Positions 1 to 6,072 of a DNA stretch of 14,198 nucleotides are shown one piece after another; the first letter of the stretch is position 1, and each line of letters begins with the position of its first letter. The stretch is from positions 1-14,198 of the forward strand of contig SFOF01000036.1 of the NCBI GenBank assembly GCA_004552515.1, given 5' to 3'. The DNA is from Clostridiales bacterium. Lineage in GTDB: Bacteria > Bacillota > Clostridia > Christensenellales > Aristaeellaceae. Position numbers and translations under genes: made by a program. The notes under the pieces are model-generated. The model was not told the DNA's origin and ran no database searches. It worked only from the letters and a program-made list of their open reading frames with translations.

Positions 1-102
1 ACTTTTGATGGAATACCTTGGAGCGATTTGGAAAGTGGGACATGGACAGAGCCCAGCAGGTCTGCGTTGTATTCCCGTGATAGCAGGCAGTGAGGCATGG
101 AA
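1..102 (+). other. Upstream edge, possible 3' end of an unidentified gene
   Basis: Two forward frames are open from the window edge. One closes with TGA at 91-93, the other with TGA at 104-106. The second gives a 4-base ATGA overlap with the ATG at 103 of the next gene, the classical arrangement for translational coupling, so it is the better candidate for a real gene tail. Neither short peptide is recognisable, and base composition is less GC-rich than in the genes downstream. I cannot assign a product. Confidence 0.25.
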
Positions 103-438
103 ATGAATCAAGACGTTTCTGGTATTGTTCAAAAGGCGCGCGGGGCGCTCAGGCGGCTGCTTAATCTCGAGGGCATGACGATAGAGGCGATCTGCCGGGC
201 GCTGTTCATTGCCGGGCTGTTCTTCGTGCTGAAGGCGGCCTGCCTGTTCGGCGCGGAGGTCTGTTCCTCGTCGGTCGTCATGCGGGAGGTTTCTGAAGGC
301 GTGTCGGTCGGCGAGAACAACCGGACCCTCGGCATTGCGTGCGGCGCGGCGCAGTTCATCGCGGGCGCGGCGATCTGGCGGACGGTCTGCGCGCTGCTTT
401 TGAAGGGACTGCGCGCGTTGAAAAAGCGGTTGGGCTGA
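103..438 (+). CDS. Small two-helix membrane protein of unknown function
   Basis: I do not recognise this protein, which has 111 residues from the ATG at 103. It has two hydrophobic stretches, roughly residues 28-52 and 77-101, and a basic C-terminal tail rich in Lys and Arg. The N-terminal 25 residues are basic and polar, so both ends are probably cytoplasmic with a short external loop (containing SVGENNRT) between the helices. An in-frame ATG at 97 is also possible. I prefer 103 because GAGG at 92-95 is 7 bases upstream and because this ATG overlaps the stop of an upstream open frame. A terminator-like hairpin follows immediately, so this is the last gene of its transcript. Function is unknown, and no conserved motif was seen. 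Confidence 0.6.
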   Translation: MNQDVSGIVQKARGALRRLLNLEGMTIEAICRALFIAGLFFVLKAACLFGAEVCSSSVVMREVSEGVSVGENNRTLGIACGAAQFIAGAAIWRTVCALLLKGLRALKKRLG

Positions 439-444
439 GAAGAG

Positions 445-485
445 AGCGCGGCGCTTGCGGCAAGGGCTGTGAGCGCCGCGCTTTA
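445..485 (+). terminator. Probable intrinsic terminator after the small membrane protein
   Basis: A perfect 11-bp inverted repeat (445-455 with 472-482) encloses a 16-base loop and is followed by a short T-rich tail, TTTAT. The stem is very GC-rich, but the tail is weak, so termination may be incomplete or Rho-assisted. Confidence 0.6.
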
Positions 486-602
486 TGCTAAAATTTGGAA
501 AAATTGCGGCGGGAGGAGAAACGTGACGGACGCGCGCAGCGTCTATATAAATGAAAACGATGGGGAGTATGCGCGCGTGCATATTTTAATAGAACTGTAA
601 TG

Positions 603-641
603 ATTGCCCGGCTTGACTTGAGCGGGCGATGATGGCATAAT
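603..641 (+). promoter_or_regulatory. Sigma-A promoter of the SH3b gene with an inverted repeat around the -35
   Basis: TTGACT at 613-618, a 17-base spacer and CATAAT at 636-641 match the sigma-A consensus at five of six positions in each box. The -35 box is flanked by an imperfect 8-bp inverted repeat: ATTGCCCG at 603-610 and CGGGCGAT at 623-630. Its position over the -35 suggests an operator. The stretch 439-683 holds only this promoter and the upstream terminator. Confidence 0.75.
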
Positions 642-683
642 AAGGGTGTATTTTGGAAGCGTGAAGCGGGGAGGGTCTTAATT

Positions 684-1412
684 ATGAATCGTATCGCCGT
701 GTGGGCGCGCCGCATGATGTGCGCGCTGATCGTTGCCCTGACGCTGGGCGCGTCGTGGCCTGTGCCGGCGCTGGCCGTGTCCGGCTCATCGACGCTGGCC
801 GATTCGGGCGATCAGTACGTCGTGACGGCCCGCTCGCTGAATATGCGCGCCGGTGCGGGCACGGAGTATCTGGTCATCAAGCATCTGCGGCGCGGCACGA
901 AGGTGACCTATCTGTCCACGAAGAGCGGCTGGTGGCGCGTTCGTCTCTCCGACGGCACGACCGGCTATGTGGACAAGCAGTATCTCACGTCCGTGAGCGC
1001 CAGTCAGTCCGGCTCCTACACGGTGTCGGCCTCCAGACTGAGCCTGCGCGCCCGCCCCAACACGAAATCAAGGCGGCTGGCGACGCTCACGCGCGGCACG
1101 GTGCTCTATGTCTCGCAGCTTAACGGCGACTGGGGCTATGTGACGCACGGCGGCCAGAGCGGCTGGGTGGCCATGAAATACCTCAAAAAGGGCGGCGAAA
1201 CAAAGGCGGCCGATGTAAAGGCGGGCAGCACCTATACCGTTGTATGCCAGACGCTGAACGTGCGCAAACGCGCGAACGGCACGCGCATCGATACGCTCAA
1301 GCAGGGCACGACCGTGCGCGTGAGCCGCGTTTCGGGCGACTGGGCCTATGTGTCCTACAGCAAGAACGGTCGCGTTAGGGAGGGCTGGGTCAGCGTCAAA
1401 TATCTGGCCTGA
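684..1412 (+). CDS. Secreted protein with three bacterial SH3 (SH3b) domains
   Basis: This 242-residue protein starts at the ATG at 684, with GGGGAGGG 8 bases upstream. Residues 1-31 form a Sec signal peptide: two basic residues (R9, R10), a hydrophobic core and a signal peptidase I site after ALA at about residue 31. Three SH3b repeats follow at about residues 45-103, 111-168 and 183-242, each with the hallmarks (V)xxxLNxRxGP-like start, G-T-x-V turn, W-x-x-V strand and G(W/Y)V-x-x-x-YL end. SH3b domains of this type usually bind peptidoglycan stems or cross-bridges, so the product probably sits in the cell wall. There is no catalytic domain (no amidase, NlpC/P60 or glucosaminidase), so it may be a wall-binding adaptor or sensor. 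It is monocistronic between its own promoter and a strong terminator. Confidence 0.88.
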   Translation: MNRIAVWARRMMCALIVALTLGASWPVPALAVSGSSTLADSGDQYVVTARSLNMRAGAGTEYLVIKHLRRGTKVTYLSTKSGWWRVRLSDGTTGYVDKQYLTSVSASQSGSYTVSASRLSLRARPNTKSRRLATLTRGTVLYVSQLNGDWGYVTHGGQSGWVAMKYLKKGGETKAADVKAGSTYTVVCQTLNVRKRANGTRIDTLKQGTTVRVSRVSGDWAYVSYSKNGRVREGWVSVKYLA

Positions 1413-1435
1413 CGGGCAAAGAAAATATGATAGCG

Positions 1436-1484
1436 AGCGCCGGATGCGCGTCCTTATTGCGGGGCGGCTCATCCGGCGCTTTTT
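1436..1484 (+). terminator. Intrinsic terminator of the SH3b gene
   Basis: A perfect 11-bp stem (1436-1446 with 1470-1480) is followed directly by a T-run that includes the last base of the stem. The 23-base loop is GC-rich and may fold further. This is a convincing Rho-independent terminator. Confidence 0.85.
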
Positions 1485-1496
1485 GCAGGCCGTCTC

Positions 1497-1525
1497 TTGA
1501 TTTTGCGCGAAAAACGGGCTACAAT
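1497..1525 (+). promoter_or_regulatory. Sigma-A promoter of the aminopeptidase gene
   Basis: TTGATT at 1497-1502, a spacer of exactly 17 bases and TACAAT at 1520-1525. Transcription should start near 1532, leaving a leader of about 145 bases before the ATG at 1677. Confidence 0.75.
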
Positions 1526-1531
1526 AGAAGC

Positions 1532-1676
1532 GTAAGCCGGAGCGCGGCTCAGGGAAGCTCCGGGGCCGCAGTTTCGGCGCGCAATCTACCCGCGCCTGCC
1601 ATTTTCTTCAGGAATTACAGCGGGCGGCTTTTTAGCGAAAGCGCGCTCTGATCATGTGAAAGGACGGTTTTTTCCA
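1532..1676 (+). promoter_or_regulatory. Long 5' leader of the aminopeptidase with competing helices
   Basis: The leader contains CCGGAGC (1537-1543) pairing with GCTCCGG (1557-1563). An overlapping alternative helix pairs GCGGC (1544-1548) with GCCGC (1565-1569). The two cannot form together. A GC-rich segment followed by TTTTT lies near 1622-1633, but I could not draw a convincing terminator stem for it. I saw no T-box consensus and no riboswitch class that I recognise. Confidence 0.3.
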
Positions 1677-2792
1677 ATGACTGATCCGAGAATCAAGACG
1701 CTGGCGCACAGCCTGGTGACCTACTCCTGCGCTGTGAAGCCCGATGAAAACGTGCTGCTCGAGATGACCGGCGTGGACAGCGCCATGACGGCCGCGCTGA
1801 TCGACGAGGTGTATGCCGCGGGCGCGCGCCCCTATGTCTGGCTGCGCGATCCGGCGGTGACGCGCGCGCTGCTCAGGGGGCTGGGCGGGGAGCAGGCCGA
1901 TCTGTGGGCGGACTGCGATGCGGCGCTGATGGCGAAGATGCACGCCTATATCGGCATCCGCGGCGGCGCGAACAGCTTTGAGATGAGCGATGTGCCCTCT
2001 GAAAAGCAAAGCCTGCACATGGTGCGCTACTGGAGCAAGGTGCACGGCGATCTGCGCGTGGGTCATACGCGCTGGGCGGTGCTGCGCTGGCCCACGCCCT
2101 CCATGGCGCAGCTGGCCGGAATGTCCACCGAGGCGTTCGAGGACTACTATTTCAAGGTGTGCTGTCTGGACTATGAAAAGATGTCCCGCGCGATGGATCC
2201 GCTGGTTGAGCGCATGGAGCGTGCTGACCGCGTGCATATCGTGGGGCCGGGCACCGATCTGACCTTCTCGATCAGGGGCCTGCCGGCGATCAAGTGCGCG
2301 GGCGATTGCAATATCCCCGACGGCGAGGTGTTCACCGCGCCGGTCAGGGACAGCGTCAACGGCACGCTGAGCTACAACACGCCTTCCTTGCACGAGGGCT
2401 TCACGTTTGAGAACATTCGCCTGACGTTTAAGGACGGCAAAATCGTCGAGGCGACGGCCAACGATACCGAGCGCATCAACAGAGTGTTCGACATCGACGC
2501 GGGCGCGCGCTATGTCGGCGAATTTGCGCTGGGCGTGAATCCCTATGTGACCGAGGTCATGAAGGACACGCTCTTCGACGAAAAGATCGCCGGTTCCTTC
2601 CACTTTACGCCCGGCGCGTGCTACGACGAGTGCAACAACAGCAATCAGTCGGCGCTGCACTGGGATCTGGTGTGCATACAGCGCCCGGAGCACGGCGGCG
2701 GCGAGATCTGGTTTGACGACGAGCTGATCCGCAGGGACGGCCTGTTCGTACCCGAATACCTGCACGGCCTGAACCCGGAAAACCTCAAATAG
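1677..2792 (+). CDS. M29 family metallo-aminopeptidase
   Basis: This 371-residue protein resembles the thermophilic aminopeptidase family M29 (AmpS, PepS, AmpT), cytoplasmic exopeptidases that remove N-terminal residues from peptides using two divalent metal ions. The C-terminal half carries the expected ligand set in order: E217 in NIPDGEVF, E282 in VGEFALG, H309 in SFHFTPG, then H328 and D330 in ALHWDLV, with Y316 also in place. The length is a little below the usual value of about 400. The start at 1677 is chosen because GAAAGGACGG (1658-1667) is correctly spaced before it. A GTG at 1656 would place that ribosome binding site inside the gene. The gene stands alone between its own promoter and a hairpin, with no transporter or peptidase partner. 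Confidence 0.88.
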   Translation: MTDPRIKTLAHSLVTYSCAVKPDENVLLEMTGVDSAMTAALIDEVYAAGARPYVWLRDPAVTRALLRGLGGEQADLWADCDAALMAKMHAYIGIRGGANSFEMSDVPSEKQSLHMVRYWSKVHGDLRVGHTRWAVLRWPTPSMAQLAGMSTEAFEDYYFKVCCLDYEKMSRAMDPLVERMERADRVHIVGPGTDLTFSIRGLPAIKCAGDCNIPDGEVFTAPVRDSVNGTLSYNTPSLHEGFTFENIRLTFKDGKIVEATANDTERINRVFDIDAGARYVGEFALGVNPYVTEVMKDTLFDEKIAGSFHFTPGACYDECNNSNQSALHWDLVCIQRPEHGGGEIWFDDELIRRDGLFVPEYLHGLNPENLK

Positions 2793-2800
2793 AATAGATC

Positions 2801-2843
2801 GCCGCGCCGAAACGGAGTTTTTCCGCTTCGGCGCGGCGTGTTT
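2801..2843 (+). terminator. Hairpin terminator between convergent genes
   Basis: A perfect 11-bp stem (2801-2811 with 2827-2837) continues inward, past an A/C mismatch, into CGGA/TCCG closed by a small T-rich loop. The tail GTGTTTG is weak. It separates the aminopeptidase from the convergent AraC gene. The rest of 2844-2954 holds no gene that I can see. Confidence 0.65.
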
Positions 2844-2954
2844 GCGCAGAAATTGGGAGGGCGCGCAATATTTTTACGATATGCCGCCTTGCCGGTTCCG
2901 CTTCAAGAGTTTAGCGCGCGGCGAGGGCTGGTGACGCGCCGCCCCGACGGAGCG

Positions 2955-3713
2955 TCATGAGCGCTTGTCACATTCGCGCTTTTGGAGATAATCGCGCGGG
3001 GAAAGGCCGGTTTCGCGGCGAAAGACACGGCTGAAATAGGCGGCGTCGTAAAAGCCGGACAACAGCGCGATTTCGCGAACGGGCATCGAGGCGGATTCGT
3101 TCTGTTCGATCAGCATCCGCGCGTGATTGAGCCGCAGGGCCGTGAGATATTCTGTGAGCGTCTGGCCGGTCGCGCGGCGGAAGCGGCGGCGCAGATAGTC
3201 CTCGCAGTAGCCCAGCGCCGCCATGGCCTCGCGCGGGGTAAACTCCGGATCGGTAAAGCGGCGGGAGATCTCGCTCTTGAGCTGCTCGACGAGCGCGTCG
3301 GCGGGCGGATCATGCTCGTCCCATTCGTGCAGGAGCGCGCAGACCGCCTCGCCCAGCGCCGCGGGAAACCGGCCGTCCGGCACGCGGCGCGCGCAGGCGC
3401 TTTGCAGCATGTCCATCAGCTGCGCCATGGCGTGGTCGGAATTGTCCGAAAAGCGCCGCCGCCCGAGCGCGAAGCCGCCGTCCTCAAAGCGGAAGTAGAC
3501 GTCCTGCCAGTGCGCGCCCGCCTCGCAGCGCTTGTTATGCGGCGCAAAGGGCGGGCAGACGGTGACGGAGCCGGCATAGAAGGGCGCTTCCTCGCCGTCA
3601 ACCGTCTCCATGCCCTCGCCCGAGAGATTGAGTATGACCTCCCAGCAGTCGTGCGCGTGAAGAACGCACTCGCTCAACAGCGGAGATTTGGCCGCGCCCA
3701 GGACGCGTATCAT
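2955..3713 (-). CDS. AraC family transcriptional regulator (first)
   Basis: This is a cytoplasmic DNA-binding regulator of 252 residues. The N-terminal half is a cupin-type sensor domain (about residues 15-80, with the HAHDCWEV and PFAPHNKR segments typical of sugar-responsive members). Residues 142-245 hold the double helix-turn-helix domain, ending in the family signature around SGFYDAAYFSRVFRRETG and LSPRDYL. The frame continues upstream to an ATG at 3788, but a near-perfect promoter lies inside that extra stretch, so the transcript cannot include it. I therefore place the start at the ATG at 3713, with AAAGGA 12 bases upstream. It is divergent from a Gfo/Idh oxidoreductase, which it probably controls. 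The ligand is unknown; a sugar or sugar acid is an inference from context. Confidence 0.88.
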   Translation of the reverse strand: MIRVLGAAKSPLLSECVLHAHDCWEVILNLSGEGMETVDGEEAPFYAGSVTVCPPFAPHNKRCEAGAHWQDVYFRFEDGGFALGRRRFSDNSDHAMAQLMDMLQSACARRVPDGRFPAALGEAVCALLHEWDEHDPPADALVEQLKSEISRRFTDPEFTPREAMAALGYCEDYLRRRFRRATGQTLTEYLTALRLNHARMLIEQNESASMPVREIALLSGFYDAAYFSRVFRRETGLSPRDYLQKRECDKRS

Positions 3714-3738
3714 GCCGATCACCGTTCCTTTCGCGTCT

Positions 3739-3767
3739 ATTATACGGCATGAGGTCGGTTTTGTCCA
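3739..3767 (-). promoter_or_regulatory. Strong sigma-A promoter of the first AraC gene
   Basis: On the minus strand, TGGACA (3762-3767), a 17-base spacer and a perfect TATAAT (3739-3744). Transcription would start near 3732, only about 20 bases before the ATG at 3713. This fixes the start of the regulator. Confidence 0.85.
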
Positions 3768-3781
3768 TAAAGTGGTCGATA

Positions 3782-3811
3782 TTTTCATTTCGGCTTTATC
3801 GGGATTATGAT
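3782..3811 (+). promoter_or_regulatory. Likely promoter of the first Gfo/Idh operon
   Basis: TTTTCA (3782-3787), an 18-base spacer and TATGAT (3806-3811). It is weaker than the opposing promoter at 3739-3767, with the -35 boxes back to back about 14 bases apart. That fits a target promoter needing activation by the divergent AraC protein. Confidence 0.5.
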
Positions 3812-3854
3812 ATGCTTAGAGCAGATCATTCAAAACGGGAAGGAAGGCCTGATT

Positions 3855-4877
3855 ATGCTGGGCGTTGGAATTATCGGCTGTGGGACGATCACTCGATTGC
3901 GCCATGCGCCGGAGTATGCCCGCAATGCGGATTGCCGCCTGATTGCGCTGGCCGACGCCGTGCCCGGACGCGCGGCGCAGCTGGCCGCTCTTTATGGCGC
4001 GCAGGCCTGCGAGGACTATCATGAGCTGCTCGAGCGGTCGGATATCGACGCTGTGAGCGTCTGCACAGCCAATCAGACCCACGCCGTCCTTGCGTGCGAG
4101 GCCATGAAGGCCGGCAAGCACGTTCTGTGCGAAAAGCCGGTGGCGCTTACCGACGACGACGCGGCCATGCTGTGCGCCGTCTCGCAGGAGACAGGCCGTC
4201 TGCTCGTGCCGGCGTTCAATCAGCGCCTGTTTCCGGCCAGCCGCCGGGCGCGCGAGATCCTGCAAAGCGGCCGGATGGGCCGGATCATTTCCTTTACGAG
4301 CACATTTCGCCATGCGGGGCCGGAGACATGGAGCGTGGATTCCGGAAAGGGCTGCTGGTTCTTTAAGAAGAGCGCGGGCAGCGGCGTGCTGAGCGATCTG
4401 GCCGTTCACAAGCTGGATCTGATGAATCTGCTGCTGGGCGAGCCGATTACGGAGCTGGCCGCCGAGCTTTCGACGCTCGACAAGCGGGACGAGAGCGGCG
4501 CGCCCATTGAGGTGTGCGACAACGCGGTGCTGCTCTGCCGGACAAAAAGCGGCGTTCAGGGCGTTATCATCGCCTCATGGAGCGATTACGGCGCGGAGGA
4601 GAACGGCGCGACGCTCTATTGCGAGAAGGGCAGGCTGCTCGTCAATCCCTCGCCGGACGAGGACATCGTCATTGAAATGCGCAATGGCGAGCGCGAGGTG
4701 CAGCGGCTGGGCGGCGTGCCGACCAACGACGCGCAGAAGCCCTCGGGCGTGATTGACGCCTTTGTCGCGGCGGCGCTGGGGAAAGCCGCGTCCGCAGCCA
4801 CGGCGGAGGACGGGCTGAACAACGTGCGCGCGATGAACGCCGCGCTCAGAGCGCCGGTCGTCTACCGGCGGATTTAA
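3855..4877 (+). CDS. Gfo/Idh/MocA family NAD(P)-dependent oxidoreductase (first)
   Basis: This 340-residue protein has the N-terminal Rossmann fold (GVGIIGCG at residues 3-10), the canonical E93-K94-P95 motif with the catalytic lysine, and the substrate-side motif GVLSDLAVHKLD with D181, H185 and D188. All key residues of an active sugar or inositol dehydrogenase are therefore present. Members of the family oxidise or reduce sugars, polyols and their derivatives in the cytoplasm. The exact substrate cannot be read from sequence. The start at 3855 follows GGAAGGAAGG at a good distance. An ATG at 3807 lies in the -10 box and is unlikely to be used. It heads a two-gene operon with the protein at 4949-5818 and is divergent from an AraC regulator. 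Confidence 0.88.
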   Translation: MLGVGIIGCGTITRLRHAPEYARNADCRLIALADAVPGRAAQLAALYGAQACEDYHELLERSDIDAVSVCTANQTHAVLACEAMKAGKHVLCEKPVALTDDDAAMLCAVSQETGRLLVPAFNQRLFPASRRAREILQSGRMGRIISFTSTFRHAGPETWSVDSGKGCWFFKKSAGSGVLSDLAVHKLDLMNLLLGEPITELAAELSTLDKRDESGAPIEVCDNAVLLCRTKSGVQGVIIASWSDYGAEENGATLYCEKGRLLVNPSPDEDIVIEMRNGEREVQRLGGVPTNDAQKPSGVIDAFVAAALGKAASAATAEDGLNNVRAMNAALRAPVVYRRI

Positions 4878-4948
4878 GGAGTCTCTTCAGAGCCGGGTGC
4901 GTCCGGCGAAAAAAATATGCGATATGCTTTTGACAGGAGGACGATACC

Positions 4949-5818
4949 ATGGATCAGTTTCCGAGAACAACCGTCGCCGGCATTTCCCTGCCGCGTATGC
5001 TGATCGGCAGCAACTGGGTGCTGGGCTTCAGCCACCGCACCACCTCCGCCGACAACATGATCAAGCACCGCTATTCCAACAAGGAGGCCGTGTGCGATCT
5101 GATCTGCGCCTATCTTGAGTACGGCGTGGACGCGATGATGGCGCCCTTCGTGGGCGACGATATGCAGCCCAACGCCGTCGTGATGGACGGCATCCACATG
5201 GCCGAGGATAAGATGGGCCGCAAGGTGATCCTGATCGACACGCCCATCATCAACGTGACCAACACGCCCGAGGCGCATGACTTTACCGCCCGGAAGATCG
5301 AGGCCGTGCGCAAAAACGGCGCGGACTTCTGTCTGCTGCATCATTCGAGCGTCGAGCAGCTGGTGTGCAAGCATACCGGCACGATCGACCGCCTGGAAGA
5401 GTATACGAAGATGATCCGCGACAACAACATGATCCCCGGCCTGTCCGCGCATATGCCCGAGCTGGTGATCTATTCGGACAATCACCCCGAATACGATGTG
5501 CAGACCTATATCCAGCTCTACAACTGCATGGGCTTTTTGATGCAGATCGAGGTGGAGGGCGTGCGCCGCATCATCGAGAACGCCAAGCACCCCGTAATGA
5601 CCATCAAGTCCATGGCCGCGGGCCGCTGCACGCCCTATGTCGGCCTGACGTTCTCCTATGCCTCCCTGCGCGATTGCGACATGGTGACCGTGGGCGCGCA
5701 TACGCCCGAGGAGGCGCGCGAGGACATCGAGATCGCGCTGGCCGCCATCGAGCGCCGCTATCCCGTCATGGGCAAGCGCAATTCCCCCAACATGACCACT
5801 GTGCTGGGCGGCAAGTAA
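4949..5818 (+). CDS. Uncharacterised protein, possible TIM barrel
   Basis: I do not recognise this 289-residue protein with confidence. It starts at the ATG at 4949 behind a clear AGGAGG, 71 bases after the upstream oxidoreductase, so it is likely co-transcribed with it. It has no signal peptide or membrane segment. Alternating short hydrophobic strands and helices (KVILIDTPIIN, GADFCLLHH, MIPGLSAHMPELVIY, PVMTIKSMAAG, DMVTVGAHTPEEARE) suggest a TIM-barrel fold. The C-terminal pattern of a terminal strand followed by TPEEARE loosely resembles aldo/keto reductases or sugar-phosphate aldolases. I could not identify a complete catalytic set, although His and Asp residues cluster near strand ends (LLHHSS, SDNHPEYD). 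Pairing with a Gfo/Idh dehydrogenase suggests sugar catabolism. This is inference only. Confidence 0.75.
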   Translation: MDQFPRTTVAGISLPRMLIGSNWVLGFSHRTTSADNMIKHRYSNKEAVCDLICAYLEYGVDAMMAPFVGDDMQPNAVVMDGIHMAEDKMGRKVILIDTPIINVTNTPEAHDFTARKIEAVRKNGADFCLLHHSSVEQLVCKHTGTIDRLEEYTKMIRDNNMIPGLSAHMPELVIYSDNHPEYDVQTYIQLYNCMGFLMQIEVEGVRRIIENAKHPVMTIKSMAAGRCTPYVGLTFSYASLRDCDMVTVGAHTPEEAREDIEIALAAIERRYPVMGKRNSPNMTTVLGGK

Positions 5819-5832
5819 TTAAGACTGAAAAG

Positions 5833-5878
5833 CCAGCCGGAACGCGGCGTAAAAAGCGCGTTTCGGCCGGTTTTTTTT
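5833..5878 (+). terminator. Strong intrinsic terminator of the first Gfo/Idh operon
   Basis: An 11-bp stem with one G-U pair (5835-5845 with 5856-5866) extends by two more pairs after a mismatch. It is followed by eight T residues at 5871-5878. This is one of the clearest terminators in the window. Confidence 0.9.
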
Positions 5879-5945
5879 GCGAGCAGGCGTTATAAAGACC
5901 CAAGGCCAGCGGAGAAATTTATAAAAAGGAGCTTTGGCAAAGGCC

Positions 5946-6056
5946 ATGGAGCCGCATGGCGGATACGGCTCACAGGAAAAGCGCAGGATAACAGGCAAGG
6001 GGCGAAGGACGCCTGAACGAATCCCCAGGTATGGGATTGCGAAGCGGAGCGCGTGA
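5946..6056 (+). CDS. Possible 36-residue small protein, weak
   Basis: An ATG at 5946 opens a 36-codon frame between the terminator at 5833-5878 and the convergent foldase gene. AAGGAG lies 14 bases upstream, which is further than ideal, and AAAGG sits too close. The predicted peptide is very basic and Gly-rich, with no membrane segment. Codons such as ATA, ACA and CGA are unlike the neighbouring genes, which argues against it. The same stretch also contains small hairpins (for example AATCCC with GGGATT). I regard it as probably non-coding. Confidence 0.15.
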   Translation: MEPHGGYGSQEKRRITGKGRRTPERIPRYGIAKRSA

Positions 6057-6072
6057 TTGACGCCCTTCGCGG

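Noticed and set aside
2931..2957. TGACGC/GCGTCA inverted repeat as terminator of the first AraC gene
   Set aside because: The stem is only 6 bp with a 15-base loop and no T-run on the minus strand, and it overlaps the stop codon.
3714..3788. N-terminal extension of the first AraC protein to ATG 3788
   Set aside because: A near-perfect promoter for the same gene lies inside this stretch, and no ribosome binding site precedes 3788.
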